Assembly: GCA_014332745.1 (NCBI GenBank)
Contig: JACONL010000007.1
Coordinates: 1-63,598, forward strand
Direction: 5' to 3'
Length of the DNA stretch: 63,598 bases
Origin: Alphaproteobacteria bacterium GM7ARS4
GTDB taxonomy: Bacteria; Pseudomonadota; Alphaproteobacteria; GM7ARS4
Shown: in pieces, positions 56,775-63,598 of the stretch
How the letters are laid out: each line of letters starts with the position of its first letter
Numbering within the stretch: the first letter of the stretch is position 1
Made by a program: the position numbers and the translations under genes
Notes under the pieces: model-generated
The model's database searches: none
Told to the model about the DNA's origin: nothing
What the model saw: only the letters and a program-made list of their open reading frames with translations

Positions 56775-58230
56775 GCGTCATGAAAGGCGACCACACGGCA
56801 TAGCGCCCATGAAAAGGAATCGTCAAAGGAAACCCTTGCTGGGTGTCAATATCAAGCACCTTCAAACGATACATCTTACGTTGTTGTCCCTGCTGCAACT
56901 CACCCCTCTCGGCATAGAGCAAGCAACAACCGCTGGGCGCCCACCCTATGTGGGGCGCTATATCACCTCGTAGCACAATGGTCTCCTTCCCCGTCATGCT
57001 ATCAAACGTCCCCATCTCTCCCTCAGTACCCGTTCCCTCAGCACCCGCCCCATCAGAACCCATATGACGATAAAAGGCAAAAAAACCATCACGATGGGGA
57101 GCATGGACAATCATATCATAAGGACGAACGGGCTGGTGAGGTAAGGGAACGATGTTGTCTTGCGGGTCTTGCGCACCATCACGCCACGCCTCTGGAAGAG
57201 GCACCGTATACAACGCCGTCACACCGCCCCTATCCGATAAAAAAGCGACTCTGTCGCCACGCCCGTATAACGTAGGCGACCAATCAGTCGCCGTATCATC
57301 CGTCAAAGCCATACGCTGTCCCGTCTTGAGATGAAACATCATAATGTCCTCCTTCCCATCAACCATAGCACCCATCACCAGTGACGTATGGGAGTCCACC
57401 CATATGAAGGGGGCGTGACGTCCTTCCACCATATCAATATACTCATGACGCCCCGTCGAGAGGTCGAAGACAAAAAAGCGCATCGAATGACCCTGAGCAA
57501 GGACATAGAGAAGCTCCTCACTATCGCCTAAAAAAAGAGGGAAAGACGTGTTATCGTGCCAGCGCGCAATGAAACGATGATTGCCACCATTGACATCCAT
57601 CACCGCCAGCCACCGCCTGATCTCCCCTGTCCTCCCTGCTCCAAATTCAGCAATATACGCTATGCGTGTCGGAAAATCGCTCTTACGTCCCAACGCCATG
57701 TGATAAAGGTCATCGCTCACAAAATGCGCCAATTTAGAGAGCGCATAGCGACGCGCTTGATACCGATTTCCTCCTAAATAACGCTCTGTGTCCACATCCC
57801 AAAAGCGAAGGGATAACGTGAGGCGCCCATGGTGGGCATGCATAGCACCATGCATGACGATGTCTATGTCGTTCTCACGCCACCAGCCATAATCTGGCAC
57901 GTCCCGAAGGCTTCGATAAAAAATCCTGACATCCAACCTGCCATCCAAGCCCATATTCTTGACGACAATGTTACCAAGAGCAATCATCGCCCCTTCACCA
58001 TCCTCTTCATCCTCAGTGCCACCATAAGACAAAACAAGCGCCACCGATTGGCGCGCCGCACCCGCCACCACAGGTATCGTCTCAGCATAGCCCCCCTTAT
58101 GGGTCGCGTCATGAAGAGTGCCCAAGACACAAAGCGCCACAAAAAGGCCTCGACTCCAGCTGTGCGCGCACCACGCCTTTACTCTCCGCGCATATTGCGC
58201 GCCGAAAACTCGATATCTATTTCCTGCCAT
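56767..58230 (-). CDS. tolB: TolB, periplasmic beta-propeller of the Tol system
   Basis: TolB links the Tol complex to Pal during outer-membrane constriction. The 487-residue product has a basic N terminus and hydrophobic signal (GLFVALCVLGTLHDA), the TolB N-terminal domain (YGWWRENDIDIVMHGAM), then propeller blades with RIAYIAEFGA, WHDNTSFPLFLG, TDWSPTLYGRGDRVAFLSDRGG (quoted in part as RVAFLSDRGG) and IGWAPSGCCLLYAERGE. It is divergent and longer than E. coli TolB (430). ATG 58230 has AAGGAGGAGG upstream, making a 52-base overlap with tolA. No pal gene follows. Confidence 0.88.
   Translation of the reverse strand: MAGNRYRVFGAQYARRVKAWCAHSWSRGLFVALCVLGTLHDATHKGGYAETIPVVAGAARQSVALVLSYGGTEDEEDGEGAMIALGNIVVKNMGLDGRLDVRIFYRSLRDVPDYGWWRENDIDIVMHGAMHAHHGRLTLSLRFWDVDTERYLGGNRYQARRYALSKLAHFVSDDLYHMALGRKSDFPTRIAYIAEFGAGRTGEIRRWLAVMDVNGGNHRFIARWHDNTSFPLFLGDSEELLYVLAQGHSMRFFVFDLSTGRHEYIDMVEGRHAPFIWVDSHTSLVMGAMVDGKEDIMMFHLKTGQRMALTDDTATDWSPTLYGRGDRVAFLSDRGGVTALYTVPLPEAWRDGAQDPQDNIVPLPHQPVRPYDMIVHAPHRDGFFAFYRHMGSDGAGAEGTGTEGEMGTFDSMTGKETIVLRGDIAPHIGWAPSGCCLLYAERGELQQGQQRKMYRLKVLDIDTQQGFPLTIPFHGRYAVWSPFMTLE
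57020..57049. repeat. 15-base in-frame tandem duplication inside tolB
   Basis: CCCTCAGTACCCGTT (57020-57034) is followed by CCCTCAGCACCCGCC (57035-57049). It encodes the Gly-rich GAGAEGTGTEG loop, which is an insertion in the TolB propeller region. Confidence 0.75.
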
Positions 58231-58823
58231 AAAGGATAGTCCTCCTCCTTAAAGTGAATCTTACGACATAGGGGATGTTTGATGGCATGAAGAATACTCT
58301 CATACACTCTATAGTAAGATGGGCTTTCATCGATCCTCTCCTTTCCTTCGAAAACACTGCCAACAATATGTCCCTCCTTATTGATACGAAGCCTGACACC
58401 AATGACGATGTCGCCATCAGAAAAATCTAACAATGTGGGCTGACGCCAGCAATCCTGAAAATGTCTCTGTATGGTCTGATAGTTGCCAATAATCAAGCCA
58501 TTGTCAAAGGCGATTAAATCTCGAGGATAGATACGTTCGGCATAAGGACGCACGGGACGCGGAGGAACATCCGTATGACGAAAAAGCACTTTTGGCGGCT
58601 GACTGGGACGAGGAACATAGGGCGGAATATGAACAGAGCCTAAAACCATCTCATCCTCACCCCTCTGCTCTCGCAAACCAACCCCCGGACCATAACCAAT
58701 ATCAACAACAATCTCCTCGTAACTCTCAGGCAATTCAGTCTCATGCCCTATGGATGACGCCCAAAAAAATGACACAAGAAACATCCCATGGAAGAGGAAA
58801 GAGAGTAATCCCGCCTGTCTCAT
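58179..58823 (-). CDS. tolA: TolA, short form lacking the long helical domain
   Basis: TolA spans the periplasm and couples the TolQR motor to TolB/Pal. The 214-residue product has one N-terminal membrane helix (about 5-24) and a C-terminal TolA domain with NYQTIQRHFQDCWRQPTLLD and VIGVRLRINKEGHIVGSVFE. The intervening part is only about 90 residues, Pro-rich (VPRPSQPPKVLFRH, VPPRPVRPYAERIYP), where most TolA have 150-250 residues of long alpha-helix. Position between tolR and tolB supports the call. It overlaps tolR by 4 bases. Confidence 0.85.
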   Translation of the reverse strand: MRQAGLLSFLFHGMFLVSFFWASSIGHETELPESYEEIVVDIGYGPGVGLREQRGEDEMVLGSVHIPPYVPRPSQPPKVLFRHTDVPPRPVRPYAERIYPRDLIAFDNGLIIGNYQTIQRHFQDCWRQPTLLDFSDGDIVIGVRLRINKEGHIVGSVFEGKERIDESPSYYRVYESILHAIKHPLCRKIHFKEEDYPLWQEIDIEFSARNMRGE

Positions 58824-59254
58824 TCTCTCGTATCTCCTTCGCCATAGAGTGAGACCAACACCATACGACGAAATCCCGCCTCCTTAATCAATCCCAATAT
58901 CTGCATGATACGCCCATAATCCTGTTGCGGGTAGGCAAAGAGACGCACCAACATCTCTGACGACCCTTCCTCCCGATAATGCTCTAATTCCTGACGAAAC
59001 AAACGCACATCTTTAGCAACACCATCAATATGGATAATCCCCTTCTCATCCAACGCAATATCTAAATGCTGTGCCGCCACCGCCAATTCTGCCGATGGAG
59101 TCGTCTGCCATAAGACGCGCTCGGACAGCGCAAAGGACGACGCCAAGAGACTAGCCCACAGCCCTAACATCCACAATAAAGATGTGTTGTCGCCTTGATA
59201 AAACAAGGGGTAGCGCTTGTGGCGTGTGTGGCGCGCCTCTCTGACAGTCATCAT
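58820..59254 (-). CDS. tolR: TolR/ExbD-family proton-channel protein
   Basis: TolR forms the stator of the Tol motor with TolQ. The 144-residue product has one membrane helix (about 24-44) and a periplasmic domain with LDIALDEKGIIHIDGVA and GRIMQILGLIKEAGFRRMVLVS, the normal ExbD/TolR ending. The helix is unusual: the canonical LLDVxLVLL is replaced by YQGDNTSLLWMLGLW. Asp22 may occupy the place of the essential proton-carrying Asp, but the surroundings are not conserved. Confidence 0.85.
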   Translation of the reverse strand: MMTVREARHTRHKRYPLFYQGDNTSLLWMLGLWASLLASSFALSERVLWQTTPSAELAVAAQHLDIALDEKGIIHIDGVAKDVRLFRQELEHYREEGSSEMLVRLFAYPQQDYGRIMQILGLIKEAGFRRMVLVSLYGEGDTRE

Positions 59255-59270
59255 CGTCTATGCTCTCCCT

Positions 59271-59960
59271 TCACTTTTTGTCATTGAGGCGACGCGCCAG
59301 CATCATGCTCAGATGCTCGATAAAATTCTCTAAACGCCCATACAAATGACGCAACACACTCGCCACGCCGTTATAGCCAAGCAACGCCATCAACCCAAGC
59401 CCTAAGCCCATGACCATCACCATCAATGCCTCCATCAACGCCACCTCCGCCCATTGCGACTCAAAGCCCACGGCTTGTAGGGATTTCTCCTCTCGAAAGG
59501 CCTCCAACATCCTCCACAAACCCGCCAATAAACCCAACGATGGCGATGCGGATGCGCATGTAGCAAGCCACCCTATACGCTTATCCAACGAAAAAAATAA
59601 CCGATTCAGTTCAATCCCCATGAGCTTGCTTAAATAGCCATGCCAACCCTCCCCATGGGCACGCAAATCCGACTCTATGATCAGACGATACTCATGCATC
59701 CCCAACATGAAAAGATCCTTTGTAGGATATGACGCCTGCTCCTTCGTGGCTTCATAATAATCCTCCAAAGAGACACAATCCCAAAAGCCCCGCTCGAATC
59801 CTTCATGGAGACGCAACACACGCCATAGTGTAATGCCTTTATCAAGAAGAACCCACCATAACCATATGGACAGAAGAAAAAAGAAAACACTGATAATATG
59901 GACGCCGCCATGGGCATTGAGCCATAAATCCCCCCATCCCAACATCGATACCTCCTTCAT
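59271..59960 (-). CDS. tolQ: TolQ, proton-channel subunit of the Tol system
   Basis: TolQ is a three-helix inner-membrane protein that converts proton flow into force with TolR. The 229-residue product has helices near 14-40, 125-150 (LATCASASPSLGLLAGLWRMLEAF) and 170-192 (MVMVMGLGLGLMALLGYNG). The second motif corresponds to LATVGSTAPFVGLFGTVWGI in typical TolQ and is quite divergent. ATG 59960 overlaps the ybgC stop (ATGA). Position and topology support the assignment. Confidence 0.87.
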   Translation of the reverse strand: MKEVSMLGWGDLWLNAHGGVHIISVFFFLLSIWLWWVLLDKGITLWRVLRLHEGFERGFWDCVSLEDYYEATKEQASYPTKDLFMLGMHEYRLIIESDLRAHGEGWHGYLSKLMGIELNRLFFSLDKRIGWLATCASASPSLGLLAGLWRMLEAFREEKSLQAVGFESQWAEVALMEALMVMVMGLGLGLMALLGYNGVASVLRHLYGRLENFIEHLSMMLARRLNDKK

Positions 59961-60424
59961 GGCGACACCATCCTTGATAGCACAGAGAACATCTTCTCTG
60001 GGAGGGCCTTGACATCCATAGACTCGGCTGAAACACACGCCAACTTGACCCGCGCATCAAAGAGCATATCCTCCTCTCGCCTCAATATCTGTCGCATCTC
60101 AAAAGAGGCGCGCTTCACGCCACAGAGTGACGTCTCCATCATGACACAATCATGCAACATGGCCGGCATGCGGTAATCAGCGCACACATGCACCACCACA
60201 AAGACGCAACCCTCATGCCTCGCCACCCCATGCATGTCCTCAGCAACGGAGCAGCATCGCAAAAACTCACTACGGGCGCGCTCGGCAAAATAGAAATACC
60301 GCGCATAATACATAACACCACCCGCATCCGTATCCTCGTAATAGACACGCAAAGGAAAGACATGGCACTTTCCATCCATCACACCCGTTGGCGCATACAT
60401 CCCCTGTCTCTTACCCATCATCAT
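59957..60424 (-). CDS. ybgC: YbgC, acyl-CoA thioesterase of the Tol operon
   Basis: YbgC is a hot-dog-fold thioesterase, thought to act on phospholipid or acyl-CoA intermediates. The 155-residue product shows LRVYYEDTDAGGVMYYARYFYFAERARSE (quoted in part as YYEDTDAGGVMYYARY), with the catalytic Asp in EDTD, then CVFVVVHVCADYRMPAML. It is the first gene before tolQ, as in most proteobacteria. Length is normal for the family. Confidence 0.95.
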   Translation of the reverse strand: MMMGKRQGMYAPTGVMDGKCHVFPLRVYYEDTDAGGVMYYARYFYFAERARSEFLRCCSVAEDMHGVARHEGCVFVVVHVCADYRMPAMLHDCVMMETSLCGVKRASFEMRQILRREEDMLFDARVKLACVSAESMDVKALPEKMFSVLSRMVSP

Positions 60425-60485
60425 GCCCTCTCATATCATCGTTATCGTCTTGTCCCTATCGTATGATGCATAGTCCTTGCGCCTC

Positions 60486-61568
60486 CTATGACAAAAAGGC
60501 TTCTTGTGTATCACCCCGCTCAGGAGACGTTTTCCCCAACACATGCCAGCCTTGCCGTGTCAAGAGCCGACCACGTTTGGTGCGCTGAACGAACCCTTTC
60601 TGTATCAAGAAAGACTCGATGACATCTTCAACCACATCCCTTTGCTCCGACAGCACCGCCGCCAAAGCCTCCACACCAGCAGGACCACCGCCATAATTGT
60701 CAGCCAAACAAAGCAAATAACGCTTATCCATGCCGTCAAGGCCCACACCATCAATCCCCATAGACGCCAGCGCACGTTGTGCCACCGTCTTACTTATAAC
60801 CCCTTCACCCTCCATATCAGAAAAATCACGAACACGGCGCAAAAGACGCAACGCCACCCGTGGCGTCATACGAGAACGAGAGGCGATCTCATAAGCCGTG
60901 CCATCGCCCAATGTTATGCCACAACGCATGGCATAACGAGTCAACAAACGCTCTAAAGAGTCTGAGTCGTAAAATTGCAAATGCAGAGGAATGCCAAAAC
61001 GCTCACGCAAAGGGCGCGTAATCAACCCCGAACGCGTGGTCGCGCCAACCAACGTAAACGGATTCAAATCCACACGCACACTACGCGCCGAGACACCAGC
61101 CCCAAGCATAATGTCTAACTGACCATCCTCCATCGCTGGGTAAAGAATCTCCTCCACAGAGGGCGACAAGCGATGAATTTCATCGATGAATAACACATCA
61201 CAAGCCTCCAAACTCGTCAACAAGGCCGCCAAATCACCGCCCCTCAATAGAACCGCGCCCGATGTCTGACGAAAACCAACGCCAGCATGGGAGGCGATGA
61301 GACGCGCTAATGTCGTCTTGCCAAGCCCAGGAGGACCACACAACAACACATGGTCTAACGCCTCGTGGCGTTTCTTCGCCGCATGGATAAACACATGCAA
61401 ATTCTTCTTGATAGCGTCTTGTCCGATGAATTCGTCAAAGAGACGAGGACGCAAGGCTTTCTCTTGCTCTTCCAACAGACGCTCTCGCCCCTCACCCACA
61501 TGGCGAGAAACAATACGGGACGAGGCTGTCGCCGCCCCCCTTGTCACCTCTGTCGTCAGCTTTGTCAT
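60486..61568 (-). CDS. ruvB: RuvB, Holliday junction branch-migration motor
   Basis: RuvB is the AAA+ motor that drives branch migration with RuvA. The 360-residue product shows LRPRLFDEFIGQD, the Walker A CGPPGLGKTTLARLIA, Walker B VLFIDEIHRLSPSVEEILYPAMEDGQLDIM (quoted in part as LFIDEIHRLSPSVEE), the sensor GATTRSGLITRPLRERFG, and the C-terminal winged helix with GFVQRTKRGRLLT. A short polar tail follows. ATG 61568 overlaps the ruvA stop (ATGA). Confidence 0.98.
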   Translation of the reverse strand: MTKLTTEVTRGAATASSRIVSRHVGEGRERLLEEQEKALRPRLFDEFIGQDAIKKNLHVFIHAAKKRHEALDHVLLCGPPGLGKTTLARLIASHAGVGFRQTSGAVLLRGGDLAALLTSLEACDVLFIDEIHRLSPSVEEILYPAMEDGQLDIMLGAGVSARSVRVDLNPFTLVGATTRSGLITRPLRERFGIPLHLQFYDSDSLERLLTRYAMRCGITLGDGTAYEIASRSRMTPRVALRLLRRVRDFSDMEGEGVISKTVAQRALASMGIDGVGLDGMDKRYLLCLADNYGGGPAGVEALAAVLSEQRDVVEDVIESFLIQKGFVQRTKRGRLLTRQGWHVLGKTSPERGDTQEAFLS

Positions 61569-62164
61569 GCGTCTAAGACCCTCAAGGCACTTTTGACCAT
61601 CATCGAGACCGTCTCCTCCCCTCTCACCTTCTCTACCGCCCTGCGCGCATCGTCCCGCCTATACCCTAAATGGACAAGGGCAGAAAAAGCATCCTCCTCC
61701 ATAGAAGACCACGCACGCCCTACACCAGAGGCCAGAACATCAGCACCGACTAAGGACTCTACCTTCCCTTTTAACTCATGGCATAGGCGATTGGCAACCT
61801 TGTCACCGATACCATGCACACGCCGAAAAATGCTCTTATCCTGACGACATACCCCATCAATAAGAGCCTCCTCGCCAAGCAATGATACAACACGCATCGC
61901 CAACGTCCCACTCACGCCATGAACAGAGCGGACAAGACGAAATAACACCCTCTCATGATAAGAAGCAAAACCATAAAGAACAAACGTATCATCGCGACTC
62001 ATGGTCTCCACAAAAATCGTGACATTCTCAACACCATCAGGCACGCCCATCGCCACACGACGCACACGCTCCGTCACACGCAGTTGATAACCCACCCCCC
62101 CCACATCGAGGATGACATCCTCATCCTCAACGACAAAAAGCGTCCCCGTTAAGCGTCCTATCAT
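61565..62164 (-). CDS. ruvA: RuvA, Holliday junction-binding protein
   Basis: RuvA forms the tetramer that holds the four-way junction. The 199-residue product shows MIGRLTGTLF, VGGVGYQLRVTERV, the FVLYGFASYHERVLFRLVRSV OB/HhH junction, HGIGDKVANRLCHELK, and the C-terminal domain III HLGYRRDDARRAVEKV. The start is taken at ATG 62164, overlapping the ruvC stop (TGATG); a GTG at 62167 is possible. It is one of the shorter RuvA forms. Confidence 0.96.
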   Translation of the reverse strand: MIGRLTGTLFVVEDEDVILDVGGVGYQLRVTERVRRVAMGVPDGVENVTIFVETMSRDDTFVLYGFASYHERVLFRLVRSVHGVSGTLAMRVVSLLGEEALIDGVCRQDKSIFRRVHGIGDKVANRLCHELKGKVESLVGADVLASGVGRAWSSMEEDAFSALVHLGYRRDDARRAVEKVRGEETVSMMVKSALRVLDA

Positions 62165-62712
62165 CACACATTCCTCCCCATGCGCCCACCAGAATGATGC
62201 TGGGCATGACAGAGAGCCACCGCTAAAGCATCGTAAAAATCCTCTTTTCTTCCCTTAGGGGCACGAGGAAGCACCATCATCACCATCTTCATCACCTGTT
62301 CCTTATCGCCATGGCCATGACTCGTGAGGCTACGCTTTATCGTATTAGGCGCATAGCATGCCACAGAGACACAGGCACATCCCGCAGCCGCCAATAACGC
62401 GCCACGCGCCATCCCCAAAAGAAGAGACGACTTGGCATTGTCCGTCCTCACAAAACTCTCCTCCATCGCCACCATATGAGGCTTCCATACATGGATAATC
62501 TCCACCACGCGACGATATAAAAAAGCGAGGCGCACAGAAATATCCTCCTTCACAGGCGGCGTGATGATACCACCATCCCTGTACTCCATGGCATGGCGCA
62601 CATCATCGATGACACCCCAACCACTATGACGTAGGCCTGGGTCAATGCCAAGAATGCGACACCTAAGAGCGCGACACTCAAGACGAGACGTATCAAGAGC
62701 AACAGACACCAT
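62164..62712 (-). CDS. ruvC: RuvC, Holliday junction resolvase
   Basis: RuvC cuts Holliday junctions. The 182-residue product shows the first catalytic Asp in RILGIDPGLRHSGWGV, the catalytic Glu in AMEESFVRTDNAKSSLLLGMARGA (quoted in part as VAMEESFVRTDN), APNTIKRSLTSHGHGDKEQV, and the acidic pair in EDFYDALAVALCHAQHH. The N terminus has about 18 residues before the conserved fold. It lies 27 bases downstream of yebC. Confidence 0.96.
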   Translation of the reverse strand: MVSVALDTSRLECRALRCRILGIDPGLRHSGWGVIDDVRHAMEYRDGGIITPPVKEDISVRLAFLYRRVVEIIHVWKPHMVAMEESFVRTDNAKSSLLLGMARGALLAAAGCACVSVACYAPNTIKRSLTSHGHGDKEQVMKMVMMVLPRAPKGRKEDFYDALAVALCHAQHHSGGRMGRNV

Positions 62713-62739
62713 AGCCCCTTGTCAGCCTATCATGGGTCA

Positions 62740-63477
62740 TCAGCTCTCCCCGTCAAAACGATGGTTAGCAAAAAAGGCACTGATGTCTTCATTGTCCTCC
62801 AATTGCTCCTCTAACAGCTGTATTTTCATGGCAAGGTCGGTCGATGACACAGGGACAAAAGAGAGCGGACGCCACACCAAACATGCATGCTCTGCCTCAC
62901 CATACGTTGCCTCTAATTGCCCATATATCGTGTGAAATGCCTCCTTCGCCACACGCACAATATACCGATGTGCCTCCTCCTCGATATCCAACGCCCCTTT
63001 ATCGATGGCATCCTCCATCAAGCGTTCTCCGTCTATGGACTGAGAAGGAAACACGATAACCCCCTCATGCTCGAAACCATGAATGACACTCCCGCCATCG
63101 GCGAGATGCCCCCCGCCCTTATGGAAAATAGCACGTATGTCCGATGCCGTTCGATGACGATTATCGGTCTGTGCTTCAATGACAAAGGCAACCCCACTGG
63201 GGCCAAACGCTTCATAGAGCACATCCTGATAGTTGTCTTGCGCTGATGATGCCCCCTCAGCACGACTGATAGCGCGCGTGATAACATCCTTGCCAAGATT
63301 AGCGCTTCGTGCCCGAGACAACGCTAAGCGCAAACGAGCATTTGCCGATACATCACCGCCACCAGAACGCACCGCGACAACAATCTCACGAATAAGACGC
63401 CCATGCATCGCCGCCCTCTTCTTATCCTGCGCACCCTTTCGATGCATGATGTTCTTGTATTTGGAATGTCCTGCCAT
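62740..63477 (-). CDS. yebC: YebC/PmpR-family protein (TACO1-like)
   Basis: YebC-family proteins act as regulators or as translation factors helping synthesis of proline-rich stretches. The 245-residue product shows MAGHSKYKNIMHRKGAQDKKR, the diagnostic opening with W replaced by Y in SKYKNI, then NARLRLALSRARSANLGKDVI, YEAFGPSGVAFVIEAQTDNR, and GSVIHGFEHEGVIVF. Length is normal. It starts the yebC-ruvCAB unit, a widespread alphaproteobacterial order. Confidence 0.96.
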   Translation of the reverse strand: MAGHSKYKNIMHRKGAQDKKRAAMHGRLIREIVVAVRSGGGDVSANARLRLALSRARSANLGKDVITRAISRAEGASSAQDNYQDVLYEAFGPSGVAFVIEAQTDNRHRTASDIRAIFHKGGGHLADGGSVIHGFEHEGVIVFPSQSIDGERLMEDAIDKGALDIEEEAHRYIVRVAKEAFHTIYGQLEATYGEAEHACLVWRPLSFVPVSSTDLAMKIQLLEEQLEDNEDISAFFANHRFDGES

Positions 63478-63545
63478 CGTCTATCACATGCTTATCATAC
63501 GCACGCTCATTGGTCCTCCCTTACCTTATGTGCTCATCCCTCGTC

Positions 63546-63574
63546 ATCATAGCATGATGTTGCCATCATCTCCA
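63546..63574 (-). promoter_or_regulatory. Possible promoter of the yebC-ruvCAB unit with an internal inverted repeat
   Basis: On the minus strand TGGAGA (63574-63569) lies 17 bases from TATGAT (63551-63546), about 70 bases before the yebC start. An inverted repeat ATGATG-TTGC-CATCAT fills the spacer (63554-63569) and could be an operator. I see nothing else in 63478-63598. Confidence 0.35.
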
Positions 63575-63598
63575 TAGCTTGACAAAAACAACACACCC

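Overview
The window is a gene-dense bacterial chromosome segment of roughly 50% GC, with almost no stretch over 250 bases lacking a gene. Gene order points to an alphaproteobacterium. Four blocks match conserved alphaproteobacterial neighbourhoods: mraZ-rsmH-ftsL-ftsI-murEF-mraY-murD-ftsW-murGCB-ddl-ftsQ-ftsZ-lpxC-bamD-recN-ligA; rplU-rpmA-obgE-proB-proA-nadD-rsfS; yebC-ruvCAB-ybgC-tolQRAB; and tsaD divergent from hemC-hemD. MurE carries the DNPR motif of meso-diaminopimelate-adding enzymes and lpxC is present, so the cell is Gram-negative with a diderm envelope. I cannot assign a genus. No rRNA, insertion sequence, prophage or CRISPR array is visible.

Layout. 1-11.4 kb: the 3' end of uvrA; a membrane PP2C/SpoIIE phosphatase; tsaD divergent from hemCD; a DM13-domain membrane protein; tRNA-Arg(CCU); bamE; purH; then a minus-strand set made of an SH3 protein, a 745-residue protein I do not recognise, and an RsbW-like kinase. 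11.4-19.3 kb: uvrD/pcrA, pepP, ligA, recN. 19.3-38.9 kb: bamD, lpxC and the complete dcw cell-wall/division cluster, except that ftsA is absent between ftsQ and ftsZ. 39.0-44.3 kb: rsfS, nadD, proA, proB, obgE, rpmA, rplU. 44.3-49.9 kb: thiGSO, a CtrA-like regulator whose receiver and DNA-binding halves lie in different frames, thrC and an unknown exported protein. 49.9-56.7 kb: tRNA-Arg(CCG), ggt, panBC, doxX, pabC, pabB, tRNA-Ala(CGC). 56.7-63.5 kb: tolBARQ, ybgC, ruvBAC, yebC.

How the genes work together. Most of the window is housekeeping: peptidoglycan precursor synthesis and septation, outer-membrane assembly (lpxC, bamD, bamE, Tol), DNA repair (uvrA, uvrD, ligA, recN, ruvABC), and synthesis of heme, purine, thiamine, pantothenate, folate, proline, threonine and NAD. 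Minus-strand genes are tightly packed, often with overlapping stop and start codons and clear Shine-Dalgarno sequences. Most plus-strand genes have no visible Shine-Dalgarno sequence.

Most unusual points: (1) a partner-switching pair (PP2C phosphatase and RsbW-like kinase), the kinase directly downstream of the 745-residue orphan gene, with repeats in front of that gene and a 16-base perfect palindrome enclosing the kinase start codon; (2) a CtrA-like regulator with a pseudo-receiver and a frame break; (3) ftsA missing from an otherwise intact dcw cluster; (4) repeated short tandem duplications (10-15 bases), several in frame and placed at gene ends so that stop codons are reiterated (lpxC, tolB) or residues next to the FtsZ tail are duplicated; (5) a reduced Tol system with a very short TolA and no pal or cpoB after tolB.
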